DNA of 30,108 nucleotides from contig JACOTK010000067.1 in the NCBI GenBank assembly GCA_016178435.1, forward strand, positions 1 to 30,108. The letters run 5' to 3'. Shown here one piece after another: positions 24,672 to 30,108 of this stretch. The notes below the pieces were generated by a model. The model saw nothing but the letters and a program-made list of their open reading frames with translations. It was not told the origin of the DNA and ran no database searches. Within the stretch, counting starts at the first letter, position 1. The number at the start of each line of letters is the position of its first letter. Position numbers and translations under genes: made by a program. The stretch comes from Actinomycetota bacterium (lineage in GTDB: Bacteria > Actinomycetota > Acidimicrobiia > Acidimicrobiales > CADCSY01).

Positions 24672-25972
24672 TGGTCACCATTCTGGGGAAGCGACGCGCC
24701 GCGGGGATCGTGGCGGTTGTCGTGGCCGCCGTCGTGGTTGCTCCGTGGGCCATCAGTGGCGCCCGGGCTGTGACGGTGACGGAGTTCTTCGGTGGCACCA
24801 CCACCACGACCACCACGACCGTCAGCTCCGTGCCGGACCCGGCCGCAACGGCTGGGCCGGAGGAAGCACCGGCTTCCACGGTTCCGGGTCCCGATGTGAC
24901 GACGCCGCCCTCCTCGGTGCCCCCTGTCCCCGGCGATACTCTCGCACCCGGCGATGTCCCTTCTCCCGCTGAGCCTCCGGCCGTCGCGACCCCGGACCTG
25001 GTCCCACTTGTGGATCCACCGCCTCCGACGGAGGGCAGCGGTGACGGCGCCGAGCTTTCCGGGATGGGCTCGAACGGATTCCCCGCCGATCTCCAGGCCC
25101 TGACCGACTCGGTGGAGCGCACCCCGTCGAGAAGCACTCGCCCGCTTCTCGACGCACTGGCTCCCCTGGCCCAGTACGGAATCTCCCCCGAACAGGCTGT
25201 GCTTGGGGGGTTCGGCCGATTTCCGGTCGCCGGCCTGGCCGGTTACTCCCACGACTGGTGGTTCCCTCGGTTCGGTCCCGGGTGGCGGTTGCATCAGGGC
25301 ACCGACATCTTCGCCGCGTTCAACACACCCATCCGCGCCCCGGCGGCAGGACGGGTTCACATCACCATGGGTGGACTTGGTGGCCTGGCCGTCTATGTGA
25401 TCGAGCCCAATCGCACTTACTGGTATCTCGCCCATCTTGGCGGTCTTGCGCCGGGGCTGGTCGAGGGCTCAGAGGTCACGATCGGCCAGGTGGTCGGGTT
25501 CGTCGGTGACTCGGGCAACGCTCGGGGAGGAGCGCCGCACCTGCACCTCGAGTTTCACCCCGGCGGCGGTCCGGCCGTCGACCCCAAGTTTGTGCTCGAT
25601 CAGTTCCTGGACGAGGCAATGGCGGGGGTGCCACAGCTCATCGCAACCGCGGCCCAACAGGCAGCGGCAGGGGCCGCTGCACAGGCTCAGGCACAGGCCG
25701 ATCTGGCCGCACGTTCGGCGCCTGATCCGTTGACGCTCGACGGACCGGGTCGTTCGGCGCTGCTCTGGGCCTCCTCGATGAACCCCGCCAGTGGCGCCAT
25801 CGAGGTCGCGCAGGCAGAGGCGCTCCGCGCCGTCACGCACATCGATTGGCAGCGCTTCCAGCGAGAGGAGCAGGAAGCGGAATGGGACAGGATGTTGGCC
25901 AAGGGCATGGTTCAGGCCTGGCTCAACCGGCTCACGCCGCCTGCGCTTGCCTCGTTGCTCGGTTCTCACTGA
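24671..25972 (+). CDS. Secreted or membrane-anchored M23 (LytM-type) peptidase
   Basis: This is a probable peptidoglycan-acting or regulatory endopeptidase outside the membrane, 433 residues. An N-terminal signal or anchor helix (about 10-30, RRAAGIVAVVVAAVVVAPWAI) is followed by a low-complexity Thr/Pro-rich linker with eight Thr in a row (about 43-130). The LytM domain comes next, with HQGTD (His208, Asp212) and HLHLEF (His290, His292) as zinc ligands, so it looks active. The C-terminal 110 residues are Ala/Gln-rich and then helical and charged; I do not recognise that part. The gene stands alone after htpX, with its own leaderless promoter, and converges with the DUF2786 gene. Confidence 0.85.
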   Translation: MVTILGKRRAAGIVAVVVAAVVVAPWAISGARAVTVTEFFGGTTTTTTTTVSSVPDPAATAGPEEAPASTVPGPDVTTPPSSVPPVPGDTLAPGDVPSPAEPPAVATPDLVPLVDPPPPTEGSGDGAELSGMGSNGFPADLQALTDSVERTPSRSTRPLLDALAPLAQYGISPEQAVLGGFGRFPVAGLAGYSHDWWFPRFGPGWRLHQGTDIFAAFNTPIRAPAAGRVHITMGGLGGLAVYVIEPNRTYWYLAHLGGLAPGLVEGSEVTIGQVVGFVGDSGNARGGAPHLHLEFHPGGGPAVDPKFVLDQFLDEAMAGVPQLIATAAQQAAAGAAAQAQAQADLAARSAPDPLTLDGPGRSALLWASSMNPASGAIEVAQAEALRAVTHIDWQRFQREEQEAEWDRMLAKGMVQAWLNRLTPPALASLLGSH

Positions 25973-26071
25973 ACGAGCCTCCGGTCAACCCCGACCTGCC
26001 GACGGTCTCTTGCGCCGTCCGCCCCGGTCCTGAAGGAGTTGGCGCGACTCCTCGGGTTGTCGTGTGTTCCC

Positions 26072-27454
26072 TCAGGGGGTTGGCTCGCCGACGAGTTCAC
26101 CGAAGTTGAGTCGGGCCCGGTCCGCAGCAGATCGGCCTTCTGCCCAACCGGCCGGGTCGTAGCCACTCCGAACCCGGGAGCTCGTCAATTCGCCGAATCG
26201 CTCGGCCACCACGTCGTCGACCTCCGCCGACCTCGAGTGAAGGACGGGTAGAAACGCCGAGCCGTGCTCGGCCTCGACCTCGGCGAAGACCGCCTCGTTG
26301 ATCTCGCTCAGGCGGTCACCGATTCGGCCGGCGTAGGCGACGAGGAACGCGGAGCGATACGACTGGCTGCGCGTTCGAGTGCCGGCAGGCGCTCGTTTCG
26401 CGGCATCGGTCAGAGCGGTTTGAGCCTGGAGAAGGAGTGAGGTGAACAGCAGCTCCACGCCGGCGAGATCGCCGGCAAAGCCGACAACGCTCGACATGGC
26501 CAAGTCCGCATCAAAAACGGAACGACACCGACCTGCCCGAGCGACGGTCTGCAACAGAAACGACTTGGCATCGGCGTAGGGAGCATCGATCGGGACGCGG
26601 ATGGTGACCGGATGCTCGTTGTTCCGTCCGGTTTGGCCCTGGAGCAGTGCGGCATCGATGGCGTGGCGGGTCATCAAGGCCTGAGCCTTGGCGGTGAACG
26701 CCGTGGCCTCGGCCTCGAAGGTGGTGGACTCGGCCATGGCCAGGAGAGCCCGGATGCGATCGAGGATCGGGTTGGTCTCGGCGCCGGCGCCGCCACGGGG
26801 TCGAGATGACGGTACGGCGCGAGGTCCGGACCCGGCCGAACCGGGCAGGGGGAGCAGCGGATCAAGGGGTGGGAGTTGCATGAGGTTGGCGAGCGCATCC
26901 ACCATGCCCGCAACCGTGGTGGTTCGGTCAAAGCCCTCCAGGCTCACCCAGCGACCGACCCAGCCCTCCCGGCCGTTCACCGCCGGGAGGGCCAGACCCT
27001 CGATCTGGGAGATCCAGCGTTGGTCAAGGGTGACCGACCGACGACCGACATGGTCGGTGGCCATGGCCAGGTGCACGAGCCTGGCACCGGCGGCCGTGGG
27101 ACAGCCCAAACGTGCCTGGCGGTGGAGCTCGCTGGGTTGCCAGCCCCGAATCCACACGGAGTCCACCTCGTCGAGCAGCGCCGCCTCGGCCGCACGATCG
27201 ACAACGTCGGGAGCCATCTGCGTCAGTCTGAACAGCCCCTGGCCGGCAAACCCGTCACGCCGATGCCGGGCCTGAGCGGTGAGCCACAACAGACCGCGTG
27301 CATCCTCGGTCTCGGTGAATCGGGATTCGCCGGCGGTCGGGGGCGGGCGCCGTGACCCGGGGTTCTCGTTCGACCCCCACGAGGAAGGGCCATTCCCTCG
27401 TTGTGCTCGGGTCTTCGCCTTGGCGGCACGACGTGCCTTGTTGTTCTTTCCCAT
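26072..27454 (-). CDS. DUF2786 domain-containing protein
   Basis: This 460-residue soluble protein has unknown function. A basic Lys/Arg-rich start (GKNNKARRAAKAKTRAQRG) could bind nucleic acid. An N-terminal region of about 180 residues is unassigned. A Pro/Gly linker follows, then a DUF2786-like helical segment at about 232-270 (ILDRIRALLAMAESTTFEAEATAF, then ALMTRHAID). The C-terminal half, with SYRSAFLVAYAGRIGDRLSEI, matches the usual partner region of that family. The ATG at 27454 is preceded by TAGTGT at the leaderless distance. It is convergent with the M23 peptidase gene. Confidence 0.75.
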   Translation of the reverse strand: MGKNNKARRAAKAKTRAQRGNGPSSWGSNENPGSRRPPPTAGESRFTETEDARGLLWLTAQARHRRDGFAGQGLFRLTQMAPDVVDRAAEAALLDEVDSVWIRGWQPSELHRQARLGCPTAAGARLVHLAMATDHVGRRSVTLDQRWISQIEGLALPAVNGREGWVGRWVSLEGFDRTTTVAGMVDALANLMQLPPLDPLLPLPGSAGSGPRAVPSSRPRGGAGAETNPILDRIRALLAMAESTTFEAEATAFTAKAQALMTRHAIDAALLQGQTGRNNEHPVTIRVPIDAPYADAKSFLLQTVARAGRCRSVFDADLAMSSVVGFAGDLAGVELLFTSLLLQAQTALTDAAKRAPAGTRTRSQSYRSAFLVAYAGRIGDRLSEINEAVFAEVEAEHGSAFLPVLHSRSAEVDDVVAERFGELTSSRVRSGYDPAGWAEGRSAADRARLNFGELVGEPTP

Positions 27455-27460
27455 GACCGG

Positions 27461-27466
27461 ACACTA
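27461..27466 (-). promoter_or_regulatory. -10 box of a leaderless promoter for the DUF2786 gene
   Basis: On the minus strand TAGTGT is followed by 6 bases and then the ATG at 27454, with no ribosome site between. The -35 region is not convincing. Confidence 0.45.
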
Positions 27467-27588
27467 TCGGCCACGAGTGACACCCGAGTTGCCCGGCGCC
27501 TCAGCGGCCGTGAGCAACGGCGCAACCGCGGCGTTGCGGTGTCGGAGGCGAAAACGGTCCTGCGGGACCGCCCTCGCCCGATGTTGCC

Positions 27589-28497
27589 TCAGTCCGAGAT
27601 CGCTTCCCTCAGTTGGCGAAGGGCATCGACGGTTTGGTGCGTGACCATTTCCTAAGCCTGACCCCAATCCGGTGGGTAGGAGATGCCCAGTACTGCGAGG
27701 CTGTTGGGAAGTTTGGAGGAGGCACCGGAGTGGAGGAAGTGGTTCCGTAGCATCCGAATCTGTTGAAGTTTCTTGAGGGCTTCAATCGCTTGTGCCTGGT
27801 CATCCTCCTGCAGCGAAGCCATGGCCCATGCCTTGAACCGTTGGAGTGAACCATCTCGGCTCTGCTTCGTTGCCTCTTGAGATAGCAGTTCGTCACCGAT
27901 CTTCATGTGATCGAGAAGGTCGGCGAGCGACCCGTTGAATCTCTGGAACTCATCCCGGTTGGTACAGGCAAGGCCAAGAATTCCCGTGCTGTACGCGGAC
28001 TTGAGCTCGACGAGTCGCGGATGATTGGCGCCACGTGCTCGCCATACAGCGTCAAGGTGATCGAAGGCCTCGAGAATCGCCAGTGGGCCCAGCGACGGCG
28101 CAGCCCCCACCGGTGGTGGGGCGACGACTTGTTCCCAGCAGTCGTGGCCCCCAGGCCGACATTTGGTCGCGGTGCTCACGCGGTCGTCATGCCCTGCGCG
28201 ACACAATGCAGTCTGGAAGTGTCTCGATGTCTGATCAACCTTCATGGCGACCTGAGGGTGGGAAAAGTGTGAGCACAGCACACTTTCTGACGGAACTTCG
28301 CAACCGCGACACAGCGATGGAGTTGTTGGGGCAGCCCGTTGGCCTTTCTTCGTCAGGCGGACTGTTACGTCCTCGGAAGAAGGAGCCAGACAGAAGAGGT
28401 CCCGACCTTCGTCAACCTGCCAGAGGCACTGTTTGTCTCCGTCACGCAGCGCACGGATCGCGGCGAAGTCTTCTGCCGAAGAGCTGTCGATCGTGTC
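27589..28497 (-). pseudogene. Decayed gene: Cys/His-rich region plus HEPN-like C-terminus, no start and internal TAG
   Basis: One frame reads as protein from the end of yajQ (28497) down to TGA at 27589, about 300 codons. There is no ATG, GTG or TTG before a GTG at 28281, although the upstream translation (SSAEDFAAIRALRDGDKQCLW) looks coding. A TAG at 27652 breaks the frame after YPPDWGQA, yet a helical tail (EMVTHQTVDALRQLREAISD) continues in frame to the TGA. The middle holds CRGC, CSHFSH, LC and KCRPGGHDCW, suggesting metal binding, and the end has RMLRNHFLHSG with an R-x4-H pattern as in HEPN domains. From 28281 a 209-residue product could still be made. I do not recognise the family; the HEPN link is weak. 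Confidence 0.6.
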
Positions 28498-28984
28498 AGT
28501 CGCGGAAGTTGTTGAACTGCAGCGGGAGCTCGATGTCCGCCTCTTTCAGCACAGCGATGACCTCCTGGAGGTCGTCACGCTTCTTGCCCGTGACACGAAT
28601 CGACTCACCCTGGGTCGACGACTGAATCCCCTTGAGGCCCATGGCCTTGATCCGCTTGTTCAGGTCTCGCGCGGCATCACTCGATATCCCTGCCTTCAAG
28701 GTGACCACCTGGCGGACCGCCTGGCCGCTCGCCTCCTCGATCTTTCCCCAGTCGAGCACCTTGAGCGACAGCTTGCGCTTGACGAACTTCTCCTCGATGA
28801 CCTGATGCAGCGCTCGCAGGCGGTCCTCGCTGCCCGACCGCAAGGTCAGCTCACCCTTTCCGAGCTCAATGCTGGAATTGGTGTCCTTGAAGTCGAATCG
28901 GGTCGTGATCTCGCGCTGGGCCTGATCGACGGCATTGCGGACTTCCTGGTCGTCGATCTCTGAGACGATGTCAAAACTGGGCAC
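28496..28984 (-). CDS. yajQ: YajQ family nucleotide-binding protein
   Basis: This 162-residue cytoplasmic protein matches the YajQ family along its whole length: MPSFDIVSEIDDQEVRNAVD, then FDFKDTNSSIEL, GISSDAARDLNKRIKAMGLKG, and IRVTGKKRDDLQEVIA with the ending LPLQFNNFRD. YajQ proteins bind nucleotides, and a Xanthomonas member binds cyclic di-GMP, so a link to the c-di-GMP enzyme elsewhere in the window is possible but only inferred. The start is GTG 28984, six bases after TAATGT, with an in-frame stop directly upstream, so no other start is possible. It is divergent from tRNA-Tyr. Confidence 0.93.
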   Translation of the reverse strand: MPSFDIVSEIDDQEVRNAVDQAQREITTRFDFKDTNSSIELGKGELTLRSGSEDRLRALHQVIEEKFVKRKLSLKVLDWGKIEEASGQAVRQVVTLKAGISSDAARDLNKRIKAMGLKGIQSSTQGESIRVTGKKRDDLQEVIAVLKEADIELPLQFNNFRD

Positions 28985-28990
28985 AAGGGA

Positions 28991-28996
28991 ACATTA
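28991..28996 (-). promoter_or_regulatory. -10 box of a leaderless yajQ promoter
   Basis: TAATGT on the minus strand ends 6 bases before the GTG start of yajQ. The TAA in this box is also the in-frame stop just upstream, so the mRNA almost certainly begins at the start codon. No clear -35 is seen. Confidence 0.5.
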
Positions 28997-29025
28997 CCGG
29001 TCGCGGCTCTCGCCGCGCCGCACGC

Positions 29026-29031
29026 TATCGT
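29026..29031 (+). promoter_or_regulatory. -10 box for tRNA-Tyr
   Basis: TATCGT lies 10 bases before the first base of the mature tRNA, a usual distance. The 57-base gap to yajQ therefore holds two divergent promoters. Confidence 0.4.
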
Positions 29032-29041
29032 TGCCGGCCAG

Positions 29042-29122
29042 GGGTCGGTGCCCGAGCGGCCAAAGGGAGCAGACTGTAAATCTGCCGGGAGACCTTCGGA
29101 GGTTCGAATCCTCCCCGGCCCA
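29042..29122 (+). tRNA. tRNA-Tyr (anticodon GTA)
   Basis: The cloverleaf can be drawn by hand: the acceptor stem GGGTCGG (29042-29048) pairs with CCGGCCC (29115-29121) with one G-U pair. The D-stem is CCC/GGG, the anticodon stem is GCAGA/TCTGC around the loop CTGTAAA, and the T-stem is GGAGG/CCTCC around TTCGAAT. The anticodon GTA at 29076-29078 specifies Tyr, and the 12-base variable arm is typical of bacterial type II tRNA-Tyr. The CCA end is not encoded. Confidence 0.96.
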
Positions 29123-29128
29123 CATGTT

Positions 29129-29180
29129 GGTGGCCTTGCAGGACGTCCAAACGCTCCTGCAAGGCCACCGTTGTTCTTTG
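29129..29180 (+). terminator. Intrinsic terminator after tRNA-Tyr
   Basis: A perfect 15-bp inverted repeat (GGTGGCCTTGCAGGA at 29129-29143 and its complement at 29155-29169) with an 11-base loop begins 7 bases after the tRNA. It is followed by GTTGTTCTTT. Its position and the T-rich tail fit a terminator for the tRNA transcript. Confidence 0.65.
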
Positions 29181-29376
29181 GCCGCCTTCCGTATCGCATT
29201 CGGGTTGTCGCAGCGGGGGCATGGGCCGCCTGGCCCAATGCGGCGACACCCTGTGTTGCACTCGGTACACCGCCGGCCACCGAGGTAGCGGCTCTCACAT
29301 CGGGGGCACTCGTAGACCTGGCCGCGCTCCATCGTCGTGGCATCGTTGTGCACGGCGGACACGATGGCCTCGTGGG

Positions 29377-29478
29377 TCATGCGACCTTCTTCTCCCGACC
29401 ACCAGTGAAGAACTGGTCGCTGGCCGATCTCGCACGGTCCAGCGGGATCGAATTGGAAGCGGCGGTCTGTTCCGGCAT
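29377..29478 (-). CDS. Hypothetical 33-residue protein coupled to the zinc-ribbon ORF
   Basis: A short ORF starts MPEQTAASNSIPLDRARSAS and ends FFTGGREKKVA. Its TGA overlaps the ATG of the zinc-ribbon ORF (ATGA), which is good evidence that both are or were translated as a unit. It carries no recognised domain; the composition is polar and slightly basic. Its first codons overlap the last of four GGTC words spaced 23 bp apart. A GTG directly before the ATG is an alternative start. Confidence 0.4.
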   Translation of the reverse strand: MPEQTAASNSIPLDRARSASDQFFTGGREKKVA

Positions 29479-29544
29479 CACGGGCTGGTCGAAAACGGGA
29501 TTAAATCACGGTCTCAAATGACATCAGTAGGTGGTCCAAAGTGG
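29463..29544. repeat. Degenerate 13-bp direct repeats with exact 23-bp spacing
   Basis: On the plus strand TGGTCCAAAGTGG (29532), CGGTCTCAAATGA (29509) and TGGTCGAAAACGG (29486) share a GGTC...AAA core, and a fourth weak copy, CGGTCTGTTCCGG, lies at 29463. The four GGTC words start at 29464, 29487, 29510 and 29533, exactly 23 bases apart. They precede the 33-codon ORF on the minus strand. Such arrays are known at the ends of IS21-family elements and as binding sites for replication or regulatory proteins; which applies is open. Confidence 0.6.
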
Positions 29545-29830
29545 CATCGTGGTCGATGGACCGGACGGCTGATCCGTCTCAACATGTGGGGACTCTCTGA
29601 ACGGGTGATAGTCGGGTCCACGGCCGCCCCGAGTCCGCTCAGGGTCCTGGGCGAGGCCGACCCCGGAATGCTTGCCGCTCCCACATCGGCTCTTCGCCAA
29701 TTTCTTCGTCCTTGACATCGTGCCGGCGTGGCTGACGAATCGGCTGTAGCGACTCGTCAAGACGCCGAAGCGGTACATCACGGATCCATCGCTCATCGCG
29801 GCGGTACTCCGAATGGACTCCCGAAGTGTC
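29545..29830. other. Non-coding or decayed stretch between the repeats and the transposase fragment
   Basis: Short frames exist here on both strands but none looks like a conserved protein, and no start has a convincing ribosome site. With mobile-element remains on both sides, the stretch is most likely IS end sequence or decayed coding DNA. Confidence 0.4.
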
Positions 29831-30108
29831 CTACGTGACGGGGGTGTCCTGGGTCGTGTCCTCGACACCTTCGTCGCCGCGCAGCTTCGACCCGAACTGG
29901 CGGTCAGCAGTCTGCGGCCGAGGCTCTTCCGACCGGCCCGCGGCGTGGCCGGCCTCGACCAGCGCGATGCGCAGCCACTTGGAGCCGTGGCGTGTCCGGC
30001 CCGACCCGCGTTTGCCGGCGGACTCGTTGTTGCCGGGGCACATGCCTGCCCACGACGCGAGGTGTCCGGCGGTTGGGAAGCGGGACATGTCGGTGCCGAT
30101 CTCGGCCA
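29831..30108 (-). pseudogene. IS110-family transposase, C-terminal fragment running off the window
   Basis: The frame is open to the right edge and reads AEIGTDMSRFPTAGHLASWAG, then CPGNNESAGKRGSGRTRHGS and WLRIALVEAGHAA. This matches the C-terminal (transposase_20) domain of IS110-type DEDD transposases, including the Ser in NNESAGK. After AGRS the sequence no longer follows the family and ends in a charged tail (EDTTQDTPVT), so the 3' end appears frameshifted or replaced. The 5' part lies outside the window, so whether a full element exists cannot be judged here. Confidence 0.75.

Larger units (their letters stand above)
28994..29380 (-). pseudogene. Small zinc-ribbon protein gene running into the tRNA, probably 3'-truncated
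   Basis: The open frame encodes 128 residues, of which the first 65 look like a real zinc-ribbon protein: YECPRCESRYLGG, RRCTECNTGC and GGPCPRCDNP provide three Cys pairs. After about residue 68 the frame passes through the hairpin at 29129-29169 and then through tRNA-Tyr on the wrong strand, which makes the rest a false translation, so the natural 3' end seems to have been lost. The ATG at 29380 has AGAAGG 5 bases upstream and overlaps the stop of a 33-codon ORF by ATGA. The setting beside an IS110 fragment suggests mobile-element cargo. I do not recognise a named family. Confidence 0.5.

Noticed and set aside
28994..29125. Protein-coding C-terminus of the zinc-ribbon ORF
   Set aside because: This part is the antisense translation of tRNA-Tyr, a familiar false product, not a real protein segment.

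Overview
The window reads as a chromosomal segment of a high-GC actinobacterium. Very GC-rich third codon positions, frequent GTG starts, and several TANNNT boxes placed 6-8 bp before a start codon (leaderless transcripts) all fit. The class Acidimicrobiia is my best guess from protein flavour, but it is not proven by anything here.

Layout. (1) 2-4214, plus: the 3' end of one complex I operon (partial nuoL, nuoM, nuoN). (2) 4263-9141, minus: a large membrane-anchored GAF-PAS-PAS-GGDEF-EAL protein, then a two-gene unit encoding a GNAT-like protein and a pyruvoyl-dependent arginine decarboxylase. (3) 9142-9455: a regulatory gap with a 10-bp tandem repeat, a 12-bp palindrome and a duplicated start-codon region. 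(4) 9456-20979, plus: a second complex I operon in the order nuoA-B-C-D-H-I-J-K-L-M-N, with no nuoE, nuoF or nuoG. A MidA/NDUFAF7-family methyltransferase follows 18 bp downstream. (5) 21102-25972, plus: acetyl-CoA synthetase, a HAD phosphatase like the polynucleotide-kinase 3'-phosphatase domain, an HtpX-type membrane protease and an M23 peptidase. (6) 26072-28984, minus: a DUF2786 protein, a decayed Cys-rich/HEPN-like gene, and yajQ. (7) 28985-30108: tRNA-Tyr with a strong hairpin behind it, then debris of mobile DNA. The debris holds a zinc-ribbon ORF that runs into the tRNA, a coupled 33-codon ORF, GGTC-centred repeats spaced exactly 23 bp apart, and an IS110-type transposase fragment at the right edge.

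How the genes fit together. The second nuo operon lacks the NADH-oxidising N-module (EFG) but keeps all quinone-module and proton-pump subunits. It should therefore build an 11-subunit complex I fed by another donor such as ferredoxin or a separate dehydrogenase. Its NuoD has Trp where the quinone-headgroup Tyr normally sits, while keeping the neighbouring Arg that the mitochondrial relative of MidA methylates. A MidA homologue closes the same operon, so modification or assembly of this complex is a natural hypothesis. The left-hand nuoLMN copy probably belongs to a separate, perhaps canonical, complex I whose other genes lie outside the window.

The least described material is the GNAT-pyruvoyl arginine decarboxylase pair, the decayed Cys-rich/HEPN-like gene behind yajQ, and the repeat/zinc-ribbon module beside tRNA-Tyr. 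Function calls rest on motifs read by eye; no database search was run.
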